DNA from: Glandiceps talaboti
Lineage: Eukaryota > Hemichordata > Enteropneusta > Spengelidae
Length of the DNA: 64,000 nucleotides
Direction of reading: 5' to 3'
Assembly (NCBI RefSeq): GCF_964340395.1
Contig: NC_135554.1
Coordinates: 9,011,975-9,075,974 of the forward strand
Shown here: positions 1-12,654 of the stretch, in pieces
Numbering within the stretch: position 1 is the first letter of the stretch
Layout of the letters: each line of letters starts with the position of its first letter
The notes under the pieces: generated by a model
Databases searched by the model: none
What the model saw: only the letters and a program-made list of their open reading frames with translations
Told to the model about the DNA's origin: nothing
Made by a program: the position numbers and the translations under genes

Positions 1-1785
1 ACACTGTGATTGTGTGACATTCCCAGTGGACATTCTTTCCTTACCAGCATTTCTGGTAGTACCTGCAGACTGTGAATGTGTTGCTATTGTGTCACTCAGT
101 GGGGATGACTGGTCAGCATTGATAAAGATCTCATATCCAATTACTTCTAATATAGTCCAGCTTGCATACGGAGTAAGTCGCCCCTTCTTTCTCCGTCCTG
201 CGAACACGCAGCCGTGAAATCCGGGCTTACCAGAAATGCTGGTAACTAAAGAATTAATGCACCTTATGGTTAAATATTAGCAATAAATCGACTATTGAGT
301 AATTTTACCTCGCCGTGGCTACAAAAGCCCTAGTTCGGAGGACCGAAAATCTCGAAATCACTATTTCAACAATAATTTCAGGGTTCCGCCTTACGTACGA
401 TGACCTAGTGGACATCCTGATCAAATATGGCAGCGTATGTAAGGTCAATATTTGAAATTACAGCCGGAACTGGAAAAGGTCCGATTTCAACACTATTTTG
501 GCTCTTATCAGCGACTGTTATCGTCAAAGAGATGTAAAACTAGTATATATTCGATCGATTGCTAAAATGTGATCGTTGGGTACGTAATTATTCTGTAATT
601 GGTGCGGATGCAATTTTGCACCCGCACTCGATATATGATTGGTACATTGCTCTTTGCAGGACCGTTTTGAGGGTTATGTCAGTAATCAAGACCTTGCACC
701 GTTTGCAAGCAGGACTGCTTCTAATATAGTCTTGTTTATACAAAAAACCCATATGTGTACCCAGTAAAGTGTATAAGGTAGTACGCAAAGGGTAATAAGT
801 GTATCTGTCAGTTTGATGCCATGAAATGACTCCTGTAAATCGTGAAAATGTTCTATAATAGTAAATAGTCAGTCTTATGTAATCATTGAAAGTACACAGT
901 AATATTGAAATTGGGACAGTAACAGCTATTCATATGCTACATGATCCAAGTTTATATAAAATATTGACACGTCATCAAGCTTAGGTCAATGTGCTGACAG
1001 AAAGTCTAATGTTCGAGGGATGAAGAACAAAGTATTCAATCTTGTAATGTGAAAGACTTCGAACTGTTTAATGTTGAAGAGCTAGTTCATACAGGTTTGA
1101 ATACAATGTAACCATTATGACTCAGCTGGACACCGAATCAACGGTTGTTTATGAGGATGCAATGAGTCCTAATCAAAACATGATAACCGGAACTGTACTA
1201 TCGATATGCTATTTACATACATGCAAACGCCATGTACACTATTGAACAAGTATGATCATGAAAGTCAAGCATTTAGTATATGCTATTATAGTATTTAAAA
1301 ATGGTTAGTTGTGTATCTGATTAGGGTTAGGGTTATCTTTCATAATAACTTCACTGATGTTAGTCTGTGGTCCTCTAGAAAGTCTTCACTTCAGTGACCT
1401 TGTTTCAGGCGTCTATGTACAGTGTATGTGTTGTACTGTGTGCTGTGTTGTGACCTAGACTGGGGTTGGGGAGAGGGGGGAGGTTGCGGCTGCGCAAATC
1501 TGTGTGAAATGTAATGAGGATTTGGAGACTCTGCTGGGACTTACAAACCCAAATTCTGTCATACCACACACACACTCAAAAAGGAGGCACTGGGGCTTTC
1601 TACTTACTTGCAGACGGCAGTTCGTATGTTGAAACAGCTAAGACCTGATCAAAACAATTAATTTTTTTGATAAATGAAGTTTTACTTTTAACAACTGTAA
1701 GGCCATAATTTTGAGAATGCAACGAATATGCAACGAGTACAATTTCAGTAAACCCTACCTGTTAACTTGATCAGGTCTTTCAAAA
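1..1785. other. non-coding stretch with a 17-bp inverted pair
   Basis: I see no convincing gene here. Two exact 17-bp inverted copies, TACCAGCATTTCTGGTA at 42-58 and its reverse complement at 229-245, flank about 170 bp. Within 165-200 the sequence resembles the reverse complement of 13337-13368 (AGTCC-GCTTGCATAC-GAGTAAGTCG), so it is probably a decayed copy of the same dispersed repeat. The short open frame at 14-217 has no recognisable domain or splice context. Confidence 0.5.
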
Positions 1786-1969
1786 ATCTTCCCACCAAGA
1801 AAAGAATACCTAAATTCGTAATGAGTACAAAAATAACCCCTTTCCCGGCACAGTTTGGCTTAATCCGACCTTTTGTTAAATGTTAAAAGATGAAACTTAA
1901 TAAGTTTAGCGAGGTACACTCTTTCCTCCTGCTCGCGCGTGTCTCAGAGTTTTCTACTCTCTTTTGGTT

Positions 1970-2329
1970 TGGCGTAAAAAAATTGTGTGGTTCCGATTAT
2001 ATTCAATTTTAGAATAGGTTGGGTCGGTAGATTTTTAATTTTTTTAAAATTTTTTTTATGTGTGAATGGCAAATTCAGGTAGTTATGTTTTTATGTTGTT
2101 TTCTATATGGTCTCTGTATTATTGGCTTCTTCTCTTCAGATATACAGCCATTACAGATTGGAAGAACTGCCTTTTCAGTTGATGTCTGTTTCCGCATCCA
2201 CTATTTCTTGCGAGACTTCACAATATTCGCGATTTTCCTATTTTTCTCTCTCGAATATATGAAAGAAAGTTTAGGGTCGGTGTGAAAAACTAGGTGGGGT
2301 CGGGTAACATCCTTTTTTTATTTGGCCTT
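1970..2329 (+). mobile_element. MITE family M1, copy 1
   Basis: A roughly 360-bp element starting GGCGTAAAAAAA then GTGTGGTTCCGATTA, and ending GGTGGGGTCGGGTAAC followed by T-rich TTTGGCCTTA. The end, reverse-complemented, resembles the start (AAGGCCAAATAAA versus AGGCGTAAAA, then TTCCG-TTAC), so it has imperfect terminal inverted repeats. Three other near-full copies lie at 14344-14728, 16641-17014 and 35631-35990. It carries no transposase and interrupts duplicated block copy A. The superfamily is not assignable by eye. Confidence 0.75.
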
Positions 2330-2785
2330 AACACTGACAGATAAGGCTTATTTTTCGATAACAATTGAGGAGTGACTTTGATTTAATGATTCTTGATAGG
2401 CCGATTGTACATGTCAGTCAAACTAGTTACTCGTAAGCCTACCTTAAGTGTAAAGACCATTCGTTCCCGAATTGGTTGAAACTTTTTGTATAACGTCATC
2501 ACGTCCCCTAATTAGTATTCAGTTTATGGTGGTAAAACTTCATGAGGCTGAGCAGCTAAGATGACGATGGGAATTTGCATCAACTGGTAAGTTTTCGAAT
2601 TGAAAACGCCTGTGTCAGTTGTACAATTACTGCAACCTGCCTAGTATTTATTTCGACACGACATCCACTGGTTGAAGAAACTACGTATACAGTTAAAATC
2701 AAACAGGTTGTATGGGAGGAGGACACTACGTCATAAACATAGAAGATGGAAAACATGTGAAAAATATTATTAAATGTTGTGACAT

Positions 2786-2960
2786 TATATATGTTTATTA
2801 TACCTGAGGTTGTTTACCTCGTACTCAAACATATGATTAAACGTGTATTGTGACATTGTTTATTATACCTGAGGTGTGTTTACCTCGTACTCAAACATAT
2901 GAATAAACGTGTATTGTAACATTGTTTATTATACCTGAGGTGTGATTACCTCGTATTCAA
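2786..2960. repeat. 65-66-bp tandem repeat, about 2.6 copies
   Basis: TGTTTATTATACCTGAGGT recurs at 2792, 2857 and 2923, each time followed by TTACCTCGTA-TCAAAC. Copy B of the duplicated block (near 34185) has only one unit, so the expansion is specific to copy A. Confidence 0.85.
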
Positions 2961-3265
2961 ACTGGGCGTTTTTCTATGGATGCGACGTGTTATCGATTTA
3001 TTGTGGCAGGTAGTGCCCGATGACGTAATATTTACGAAGACGTTATCGGGTTCGCTTCCCTGTGATTTCTCTTTTACGCAGGCCTAGTACCAACAAAGTT
3101 GCAAGAGTGTTATGATGAAAAGTGCCCGTAACAGCTCAATAAAGTGTAAGATAGTTCATGTTTTGTTTTCGATCCGAATTACATGTATTTTTAAGTGTTG
3201 ATTCTCGTGGGTAGAGTGGAATTTCACTTGGACGTCGTTAGTCACGCACCAGGTGGTGATGACAA

Positions 3266-5089
3266 TAGTCCATTTGTGACGAGGATAGGACTTAATTTCA
3301 TGATGGAATATACACTTTCGATAATAAGCCACCTGTGTTTAAATGGTTTTCCTTTCCGATTTATGTTGCATTTTTTTATTCATTGGTATTTTGTTTTCGA
3401 TTCGATTAGGCCAACTAGAAAAAGAAATGTGTGCTTCCGATAACCCAACCGACCCTTGTTTAAGCCTGCAACCATAAACAACTTTTTAAAAGAAATTCTT
3501 TGTCTTCTTGACCTTCATGCACGTCGCGGTGTCGGTACATATTTCATCAAACTATCACAGAAGGGGCATTCTGACCGACATTTTGCTAATATTTCCTCTA
3601 ATTAAAGAGATAAAGTAAAAAAATATAAAATCCCGACCTACCTATCATACATTCTGCGACCATGTTATCGGAAACTCACAAGTATTGTTTTTTTCGCCTT
3701 ATGAAGATTGTTCGACAGTTTCTTAATACTTATGTATTTCCGCATTGTTAACCCCCCATCCCACCTTAGAAGTTTGTTGATACAAGTGATTGTCTTCCAT
3801 CCTAATAACGTATGTGTTCATTTACAAGTCAATCTAATAGTGCCGGTTTTATATATTTTGAAAATTTTGGTATTTACTTGTTTTGATGTTGTTGTTTTTT
3901 ACAAATAAGTTAGAAGTTTTGTATTCGTTTTGGTAGACGTTTAATGCAACAAAAATTACGCAATAGACGAAAAAATTGTTTCACCACATGATCCCTATTG
4001 AGCAATCCACGAAGTCCCGTTATCTGATGCCATGTTATCGGAAATAAATTTTCTTTCGCCATAATATATTTAAAACATGTGCATATTGTAAGTGAGTTAC
4101 GTTATTATTTTACGCAATGTGAGTCAGTTACAGTTTTTTTTAATTATTTAACTTTTATACTTCTCACGATTGGTAATGACAAATTCTGTTTTTTTATCCT
4201 CTGTATAAAGGATTTGTACCTTCTCATTACAATGACAATAAAATACAATAAATACATTCCTTTTCCATCAACAGAAGAAAGTTTAAAAGAATCGGTAATA
4301 ACGTTTCACCCAAAAGAAGCTGCTCTGCTGAAACCATGGTTCGCGCACATAGGTGTTTATCAAAGTTGTCGAAATGTCTTAATTACTTTAATTGTTACGA
4401 TCCAAAATATCGTATTTCGGAATTATGGGAATAAATTCTACTTTTCGGCATTGTCGGCCATAGGTCAGAAATAGACTGGCGATGACGAATCTGGGCAAAC
4501 ATGATGTAACTGAAATTCACATGATTGGTTAGAGAAAAGTACATAATAACTTTTATGATGGCATGATCTTAGGGTGTGACTTGCTATTTATATAGTCGTT
4601 GTGTAAATTCCATTGTATTCGAAGTATACTTAAGATGAGAATAAAACATCCAGAATCAGGAGAGGAGAGAAGGACTGGGTTAGGTGATTCTGGCAAGCCG
4701 AAATATCTTCTCAGTTGTGACTAATTCCCGACTTGGACCTGAACGATCCCGTACGAGAGTATGAGAGTGTGAGTGCTAGAGTGTAACGTCTGGACTATCC
4801 ATACTTATACCGTTCAACTCTACGACACCCAACATAATTACTTCACGGTCTTAAAATAAGTGAATAATTGTTTCATATTCCAGACAATGTACAAGCAGCA
4901 GAAGGATCTTTTGGTGGAACCGTGTTATGTAATTGTGCGTTTGTCATCAGAATGTTTTGATTTGTTTTGCATTGAAAGTTTCTAAGGTTTGTGTCAATTG
5001 TACGCTTAAAGTTGATTCCTAGTCGTTAACAGGGGTTTCCAAAGCTTAAAAATGTTCGTGAACGAGGTGGGATTACATATATAGATGTG
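3266..5089. other. no supported gene
   Basis: AT-rich sequence. The longest open stretch (4079-4474, plus strand, 131 codons) is hydrophobic and low in complexity at its start, has no recognisable domain, and lies in no supported splice context. I do not call it a gene. No repeat with a second copy in the window was identified here apart from the edge of the duplicated block. Confidence 0.4.
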
Positions 5090-6440
5090 AGTTTAGGAAT
5101 AGTGATTTTGGTTTTACAATGATGCAAGTTGCAACAGGCATCTGGAAATATTGATGGCATGTTCTTCCTGATTTAAAGGTTTGAAATTTGGATTTTCCTT
5201 CCACCTTTTTAGAATATATTTGATGATACCCAACCATTTGATAAATGCATACTATGGCATAGTAATGATTGAAACCCGGTCATCCCAGTTTAACAAGTTC
5301 CCTCTTCTATCAAAGAGCTGACCATGATAAGTAAAACACGCATCATAACATTCTTTGTAAAATACAATTTTACCCCCAATAATCACGTTGCAATTATTCT
5401 ATATACTCTGTAAAGAAAACATTTTCTTGGATCGTGTCCATTGTAACTTTTCTTCAGGTATTCAGTATACTTAATTCAAAGTCTGTTAAAAACAATGATA
5501 GGGACTTGATACATTGTTGTAATTACACGGTATAAGTACCTGAAGACCACCTACTACTTTCAGTTTCTTTGTAAGTAATATATTCCATGGTTCCATAGAA
5601 GGGAAAACAATAATCTATACTTTTTTAGGTGGTCAACGTGAGGCTCTGTGAGATTATGCATGTAGAGTAAACGTAAAATACACAACGCTTTGATTTTTTG
5701 TAGGTTATACGTATTCTTTTGTCATAGGATATGAATACCCCTACAATTGTAATTGGTCCGTAAGGCCATTTTACTCCTAATGGTTTGGATTTACGTTTAC
5801 GTCATTTACCAAGCAACATTACTTCACATTTGCCATTGTTTACAGATCAACCAGAGGTTGATTGAAAATCCCGCAGAAGGTCAAACTGGTGATTAACAGA
5901 TGTTACATCCTTCCAAAAACCATGTAAGATCATCAGCAAAGAATGCATTCTTTAGACGAATGTCCTCATAAACAATGTCCTTGATACTCTCTTCAGACCG
6001 CACAGAAATGGGGAAAATTTATAAAGCAAGTACAAATGATAATGGCGAGATAGGGTATCCCTGCCGAACTCCAAGAGACACTGCAAAGTATTCTGCACTG
6101 AAACGGCTATTCATTTTATACTTTGATATGTTTGAGTATAACATTTTAATCCACTAGATAAAGTTGGAACCAAAGTTAAATGCTTAAAGAATTTTGAATA
6201 CGAACGGCCATTCAAGTTCATGAAATGCTTTTTATTTCAGAATCTACTGTTAGTACGATACTAATGATGTATTTTTCAGCAGTATAATCTAGGATACTTC
6301 CATCGAGTATCCCAATAAACCTGGTAATACTGTTTGTTTTTCATGGATAGAAGGGGGCAACAGTTTTTTCATCCTTTTTGTCAAACATTTGGTTACAAGT
6401 TTGTAATCTGAATTCAGCAATTAGATATGCCTTCCCTTTT
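5090..6440 (-). pseudogene. LINE ORF2 relic, L1/Tx1-like reverse transcriptase
   Basis: Reading the minus strand, about 6150-5930 gives an RT palm with YFAVSLGVRQGYPISPLS followed by one in-frame stop and then KNAFFADDLTWFL, the FADD box being the catalytic motif C. Upstream (about 6200-6430) are pieces resembling the L1 finger region (LPPSIHEKQT and KAFHELEWPFVF, the latter like DFEKAFDSVEW). Downstream (about 5390-5150) is a C-terminal section with IIGGKIVFYKECYDACFTY, LLNWDD and FIKWLGIIKYILKRWKENP, as in L1/Tx1 elements. Frameshifts and several stops break the frame, so this is a dead retrotransposon copy. The endonuclease and the 5' end were not found. Confidence 0.72.
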
Positions 6441-8560
6441 TATATGCCTGTGGTCTTTTCTTGTTTATTTTTTTCCCAGCAATGTAATTATTCCGTGTCT
6501 CTGCGAGGTGCAGAACTGACCAGTTTCAATATCAGAAATGGTTAGTTTTCATCATTCCTCAAAATACAGCCAGGCTAAAAGAGTGAACTTCACATTGAAT
6601 ATTATCCATAAAAAATGACATATTATACAATTTCCTTGACTAAGATATCTGAATTTCTACCCGGGCATTTTAAACAAAAGCAAATACATTAACCAGCATA
6701 TCCCTATATCTTTTGGCGAATTTTGGCCAAGATTGGCTTTCATAAGGAGAAGTATAGAATAAACATGACATGGTTCATGACGATGAGCATATCCTGTATA
6801 GGACTAAAGGACATTACCACAGTGACTTTGTCATTGTCATTGTCGTTTTCGCTCTTTTCATATTATCACTGTTTGTATCTCTGTCATACAGGATGGCACT
6901 CTTCGTACTACACCTGCATCAGGCTAAATAAAAACAATCATACTAACCCATGTACGGGAAAGTTACTTTGAGTTGATTCCTAATAGTAAATTATGTGTTG
7001 CTAGAAGAATCTTATTCTACATGTACTACTCCATATAATTAGGTCGATGGAGTAGAACCTTTCTGAAAGCAATCACCATGATATTACAATGATAGGTGTA
7101 TGCTGTCCACAAATAAATAATTGATTGGTTTCATCTGTACAAGATAATTAATCGGAGTGAAGACAAAAATAGATCTTATTCTAATAAATGTATTCATCAT
7201 CATCACCACCACCACCGTGTTAGTGGAATCGAGTCCCTATTCATTCATTTAACATGCGTAAAAAGCACTATCGATGAAAAAGTTTGGATATAAAAGTTTA
7301 TGTGGTTTTGGTTACATCGAATTATATTGGCATACAAAACCGAAATAACAGTGATAACCACACTTCGCCTGGTATTAGTTTAGCTTAGTAATATTAAGTT
7401 AATGGGGAAAAATAGTTTTGAAGCCAGGAGATGAGATATATAGGAGTACACAATCAGATTTGAAAGTCACACAAAAGTGGTATTATCTCTAAATTTAAGG
7501 TAGTGTCATAGCACTACTATTGTAGGTATAGTAAGGTTGTTTTGGTATGTTAGACAACTTTAGATGTCGATACCTACTATGTACAACATAAACTGGCATA
7601 TCTAGTATGTATAACCTAGACCTTAATGGAATGTGATGATTTGTAGTGTTTGTAACGTATAGTGTCGAAAACACAAAATGTACAAACATATTAATCTAGT
7701 CATGTTGAAGAATAGAAGAATTGAGAATTATTTATCAAAGCATTTCCTAGACTATATGTTAGGATTACGTTAAGCTGCTACACAAATTTCCAATTTTGCT
7801 CCCTAGCACAGCGTTGATTGTGAAACAGCCGACACTATATTATATATAACTATTGAACCTATATTTAAAAATGACAGATGCTGACAAGTCAAAAACGAAT
7901 TGAACTGCAACATTAAAACATACCTTGTGACAAACAGAGCTCATTGATATAACAAAGCCAGTGGTGTGAGACAATTTGAAAAAAAAACCTATGTCAACTT
8001 CATGAGGTGATGACGATAACAGGTGTATCATAATTCCTTGGAGATTGGTTTCATATGTTAAAACTAACATAATTCACAGAGCGAAGACGATTAGTAGCCT
8101 TAATACATTCACTGTATCAATGTAATCATTTGCCTTGTACATATTGATAATAATTAATATACTTCTTTTCAAACAGAACAGCAATTTAATCATTCTCCTT
8201 TGAAGAAATATGATATGCCTATGGTAATTTCTGATATAGGACCACAGTACTAACATATAGGTGGAACTGCAAATTTGGGCTGTGTTTGCCATTTGAAATG
8301 TGACTTAAACTGGTATGGAAATACAAACATCGACAAGATACATATATATTTGACACGCTTAAAAGACATTATCAAAAAAGTATTTACATATCAGAGTTTA
8401 TATGGTTTCACCTCATCATCTATTCATCATGGCATACCCACACTTCAAGTGATACGTACTCATGACGTGTCATGACTACCCAAACATGTATTCTTTGACC
8501 GGAGATGTAAACTACACATCTCGGGAAACGTCTACGTAGAGACGATGTGGGAAACATTGT
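6441..8560. other. no supported gene
   Basis: AT-rich non-coding sequence. It contains a short trinucleotide-type run (CATCAT/CACCAC) near 7194-7217. Open frames are all under 80 codons and show no recognisable domain. Confidence 0.4.
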
Positions 8561-8590
8561 ATTGATATAAAAAGATACAATTTCATCAAA

Positions 8591-8654
8591 ATGTGGCTGT
8601 TCAAATCGTCTCGCGTTGCCTTGGTGGCGGTGGGAATATTGGATTATTTTGCAA
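8591..8654 (+). CDS. putative first coding exon: signal peptide of a secreted C-type-lectin-like gene
   Basis: An ATG at 8591 opens 21 codons ending in Ala, reading MWLFKSSRVALVAVGILDYF, with a basic n-region (K5, R8) and a hydrophobic core (VALVAVGIL). It is followed at 8655 by a consensus donor GTAAGT. The exon leaves one base (A) over, so the donor is phase 1. The lectin-like exon at 35010 starts with two bases of a codon and needs exactly a phase-1 partner; joined, the junction codon is Asn. No other exon was seen between them, which gives a 26.4-kb intron. A TATAAAAAG at 8566-8574 is too close to the ATG to be a convincing TATA box. The pairing is inference; the exon could be chance. Confidence 0.4.
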
Positions 8655-9229
8655 GTAAGTTATAATTTTGTAAACTTGTCCTTTTTTAAATGAAATTACC
8701 ATGTGTATGTTATTAGCTCTATTTTTTTCTTGTCGATATGCACTGCTACCAGTCTACCACTAGTAAATTATAGCTAAACCATAGTAGCAATGATAAGAAT
8801 GTGTTAAAACTGAACGATTGGATAAGGAAATCACAGTTTATATTTAAGTGCTTACTAGTAATAATTCAGTACATTTAAATGGTTTTACTCTTCGACTAAT
8901 TTAACATCACATGTGGGATTTTCTAGGATTTGTTTACAATTTGTATATAATGACATCATAACACCGTAGTGACGGGTAGTTATGGACAGAGTTTCTAATT
9001 GAGAAAATGTTGAGTTCAATTTCACGATAATTTTCGACACTGCTATTTGTATCTCAGTTGATGGAACAAAATGGTATTTAATTATTTATTGCTGAAAGTT
9101 TCAAAACTACTTCAACAAAGTAATTTCACCAGTGTTTAGCTTTGTATACTACTGTCACGTAGATAATTGTAGTGATGCAGCGTGTATACCGAATATTAAA
9201 TTCCACAACATGGCTTTACATGTAGCTAG

Positions 9230-9545
9230 ATAGTTCTCGGACGGGTAGAGTCCTGTCCATGGCTTAAAACTCCATAAGATGTGTCACAAAAATACAGAAA
9301 CTGCAATATATAAACTTGTTCAACTCGTTTGTTCTAAGAAGCCTTAATTAAACTAAAATAATATCCATATTGATATCAGTATGACTACAACGATATGCAG
9401 ACTAATTGTTAAAGTTAGTGCCAATCTACATCATAGCAATACATAGCGTGTCTAGCTGTAATTCTAGACACAAGTCACTATACTCAAAATATATGCATTG
9501 ATGAAAATACTTTTACCTGCTAAAGTAGAAATTACAGATTCATGA
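9230..9545 (+). repeat. dispersed repeat family D1, copy 1
   Basis: Shares GCAATCTACATCA-A-CAATACATAGCGTGTCTAG-type sequence and CTGCTAAAGTAGAAATTA with 16195-16440, and the same order with 20515-20770. Copies are about 70-80% similar by eye with many indels. No coding content and no clear termini. Confidence 0.6.
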
Positions 9546-9990
9546 CATTGTTCTGCTTACATACAGAATTGTCCACAATACTTGTAAATAAAATAAATAC
9601 ATGCCAGTATTCAAATGTGATATCGTAGAACATTACGGAGAAAAAACTGTTGATACAACTGTTGCTTGTTTGTCTTTAGATCTTGCAAGGATAATTTTAT
9701 ACATTGTAATACAATTTTGTATGTGTCTGTCTCGTGTGATTCATATACATTCTACACGTTGTTGTATGTTTATGTCTCTTGCAGACTGTGATTTATATAC
9801 ATTGTAATACAATTGTTACATGTGTCTGTCTCGTACAGAGGGTGATTTTATATGCATTGTAATACAATTGTGGTATGTGTCTGCCTCTTGTAGCGGGTGA
9901 CTACATGACAGACACCGCGCGTCTCTATAATAATTCTGACAGACAAAAAAACACGCATCACGTCATGAATGCATTTAGTCTACTGTGCCT

Positions 9991-10018
9991 GTGTGTGTGT
10001 GTGTGTGTGTGGGGGGGG
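9991..10018. repeat. (GT)n followed by a G-run
   Basis: About 20 bp of GT dinucleotides run directly into nine consecutive G residues. It is a simple-sequence tract with no function implied. Confidence 0.9.
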
Positions 10019-10099
10019 ATTGGGTTTATTTATAACGACTGGTGTTTTATTTTACTCACATACTAGGACACTACTACAGGTTAGGTGCAGCCAAACACC

Positions 10100-11390
10100 A
10101 AAAGACGTTTTCCATCATATCTAGTAAATTAAATGTTTTTTTTTTTCACTTCACAAGCGTCAATAACAATCACCTAGTCGAGTATAAACACGGTGAAGCT
10201 TTGAGTGGAAAGATTTGCAAACTGATAGTCGATGATTTACAATGACTTAGTGTAGATAAAACAAATGGTATATTATACCGAAATGTTTACTGAAGCTCGT
10301 TGGAGCAAAATACAGACTGGTTCTGGAGTTGAAAAGATACGGTTATGGTAGTGCAAAACGGGTCGCCATACCACAAAACAGGGACATGTAGGTTAGAGAA
10401 CACTTTGAATCAATATAATATCTTTCCTCGAAATGCTGAAATAATAAAAGTCACCCATCATTTATTGTAAAATTCACGACCAGCGTTAAGACTACTTTCA
10501 CCCTCCCAGGTTACTGCACACCCCATAACATAATTATGTATGTAGACATATTACCAGTGGGTGATGGGCACGGGAAAAAACTCATTTTGGGGATAGTGAC
10601 TTATTAATCTAGATTTAACTTACTGCATACACAGTCCTACATAGATTTTGTATAGTCTCAGTTGAACTTCATCGAAATTTAAGACTCCATATGTGGGCAA
10701 TCAGAAGCATGGTACCAGTCTCCGAGGAGATGGTTGTACCAAGGTTATTCGTTACCACCAAACTCTAAATTCTACACTCAATTTGCTTGTCGGGTTGAAT
10801 GGTATTACACATACATACACAAGTGATCGATGTGCCATCAGATGCAGCCAGATTTATAGACCTTATTGAACAATGTACCAATACTGTGTCCGAAGACGGT
10901 AGCATGGCGTTAGAAGTCGACGATTATTTAGTGGTAGATACATGTAATACACCGATCGATTCACCAGAATGATATGGCTACGACACTTGTATGCCTGAGT
11001 GGTTGAATCAGCAATGTATACACTTTGTATATACATTAGTTGTCCGGTAGATTTGTGTTTCAGTAATTATAAGATAAAACAATGCCTGCAACAATCTGAC
11101 CGTCAATCGACCGCTCGTATATGAAAACATGGATATACATGATGCTATCCACAATATATTACTAGCAAATACGGCATAGGATATTTTAGAGCAACTTGCT
11201 ACGTACATTATGGAGTGGTAGTTAGACATTACATGCCCGAGAACAATTGGACACACCTTACTTTGCATTAGGATTCTGAAATAATCCCCCTAAAATGTTT
11301 CTAATGTTATTAGTTAAACAAATGTATGCGATATTTTTATAGTCAAGACCAACCAAACGCGTGCATGGTAACGTTCACATGTAGTGTACA
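10100..11390. other. no supported gene
   Basis: Mixed AT-rich sequence. The open frames are short and lack recognisable domains or convincing splice-site context. No repeat partner was identified elsewhere in the window. Confidence 0.4.
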
Positions 11391-11495
11391 AGTATGATGC
11401 ATGATGTGATGCATGGTTTTATTATGACAGGGAAGTGCGGTGTCTGTAATTTGTTCCTGTTTACTAAATCAACATCTGAAATAATTGTATTACAA

Positions 11496-11500
11496 TGTGT

Positions 11501-11589
<89 letters not shown>
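11496..11589. repeat. (GT)n-(AT)n compound microsatellite
   Basis: A GT tract of over 50 bp runs into about 30 bp of alternating AT and stops at the end of the Penelope-like element. The open frames on both strands here are pure dinucleotide translation and are not genes. Confidence 0.97.
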
Positions 11590-11590
<1 letters not shown>

Positions 11591-11592
<2 letters not shown>

Positions 11593-12620
11593 TTGGTAGT
11601 TCTGGAACTCTTTCTTGGTTGTAACTCGGAGTTTCACGCATAGTGCGATCATCAGACAACTGGTTTCTACTCTCTGGGTGTGCTGTTTATATAGGGTGCA
11701 GACAATAGAAATATCACCACTATTGTCTATGTGTTGGTGGGTTGGTGCTGTGTGTGTGAAGGTGTTGGTTGTTATTGTGTGAGGTATTGGGTGCGGGCAA
11801 GTAGGTGTTGGCGGGTTGTTTCATGTCGGGCATTGGTGTTTCGTTAGTTAACGGGTTTAGTTTAGATGATAGCTGCTCTATTGAAGTTGGACAAATAAAA
11901 CTTATTCTCATGTCGGCATTTAGATATCAACCCAGTTCTTTTGTTTAGTGTGGGGTTTTTGTCTGCTTTAATAATGGTTAGTTTTTCGGTTAAACACAGG
12001 TTGCATCGTTTTGTTTTATTGGTGTACGCTTGGGCTGTCTTGCTGATGGACCAAGATATGGAAAAAGGCTCGTTGTTTCTTTTCAGTTTTCAAATGAGTT
12101 TTGATAGTTCTGTGCTGTTTTCGTGTTTTTCATGTTTGAATGACTGTTTGTGGTTGGCGTATCTCTGTTTGAAGTTGTTCTCTGTTAGACCGATGTATAC
12201 TTTTGTTTGTTTTTTTCCCATGTTCCGTGGCTTGGTATATATACGATGTTTTCCGTTTCGCATTCGTCGTTCAAAGGGCAGGTGTCTTTCTGTCTGCAAT
12301 TACATGGTTTTTGAGTGGGTTTAGTTTCGCTGTTGGAGATGGTGGAGTTGTGCGCTTTGATTATGGTTGCCATGTTTGGCATGCAGCTATAACTGACTTT
12401 GACATTGTTTCTGTTGAATATTTTGTGTAACTTGGAGTCTGCTGGGAAATGTTTTGTGATTAGGTTGAGGAATCGTTTGCCTACATTGGTGGCTACGTTT
12501 TTGCTATATGGTGGGTTGAACCAGATGGTGTTTCTATTTCTGTTTTTCTTGTTTTTCTGTGGTGGGGTGCTGGTGTACGCGATGTTCTCTTTGTAGCCGC
12601 TGGTCTTAGCAGATTGATAG
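11591..12620 (-). pseudogene. Penelope-like element, 3' part (linker, GIY-YIG endonuclease, 3' terminal repeat)
   Basis: On the minus strand, about 12605-12200 reads TIWFNPPYSKNVATN, KLHKIFNRNNVKVSYSCMPN and a Cys cluster CNCRQKDTCPL, the linker typical of one Penelope-like (PLE) family. It then shifts frame into KVYIGLTENNFKQRYANH and STELSKLI, the GIY-YIG-type nuclease start. The expected Trp after STELSKLI is TGA. The same frame continues past it with TKRCNLCLTEKLTIIKA and KCRHENKFYLSNF down to about 11870. At least one frameshift and one stop make it dead. RT is missing: the coding part stops near a (TA)n tract at 12631-12648. The 3' end carries a hammerhead motif and abuts (AT)n at 11590. 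Confidence 0.85.
11618..11660 (-). ncRNA. hammerhead ribozyme motif in PLE terminal repeat (near-canonical)
   Basis: Read on the minus strand from 11660: stem I 5' strand GTTGT, then the core CTGATGA (11655-11649), stem II CGCA-CTA-TGCG flanked by a U-U mismatch, then GAAA, a short stem III (ACT/AGT, loop CCG), one residue, then ACAAC, which pairs with the opening GTTGT. All core blocks of a type-I hammerhead are present in order within 43 nt. PLE terminal repeats are known to encode minimal hammerheads. The mismatch closing stem II and the GUU cleavage triplet may lower activity. It was found by eye; no folding was computed. Confidence 0.75.
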
Positions 12621-12654
12621 TGATAGATTAATATATATATATATATTACGCTCT

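Larger units (their letters stand above)
1786..3265 (+). repeat. duplicated block, copy A
   Basis: This segment aligns along most of its length with 31355-34830 (copy B). Matching landmarks are AGAAAAGAATACCT near 1798, AATTAGTATTCAGTT near 2508, GGCTGAGCAGC near 2547, GGTTCGCTTCCCTGTGAT near 3049 and GGACGTCGTTAGTCACGCA near 3230. Divergence is moderate, with substitutions and small indels, so it is an old duplication or a large repeat family. Copy A carries a MITE (1970-2329) absent from copy B. Copy B carries a 2.25-kb transposon and a SINE absent here. No protein-coding content was recognised. Confidence 0.75.

Noticed and set aside
1319-1336. TTAGGGTTAGGGTTA, a short telomere-like run
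   Set aside because: Only about two and a half units; too short to mark a telomere or an interstitial telomeric array.
4079-4474. A 131-codon plus-strand frame
   Set aside because: No domain, AT-driven hydrophobic composition, no homologous copy and no splice or start context.
5925-5945. A minus-strand CTGATGAT, suggestive of a hammerhead core
   Set aside because: It encodes the FADDL catalytic box of the LINE reverse transcriptase; no GAAA block or stems follow.
12203-12596. Plus-strand frames of 65-127 codons across 11941-12596
   Set aside because: They are antisense shadows of the PLE coding relic on the minus strand.
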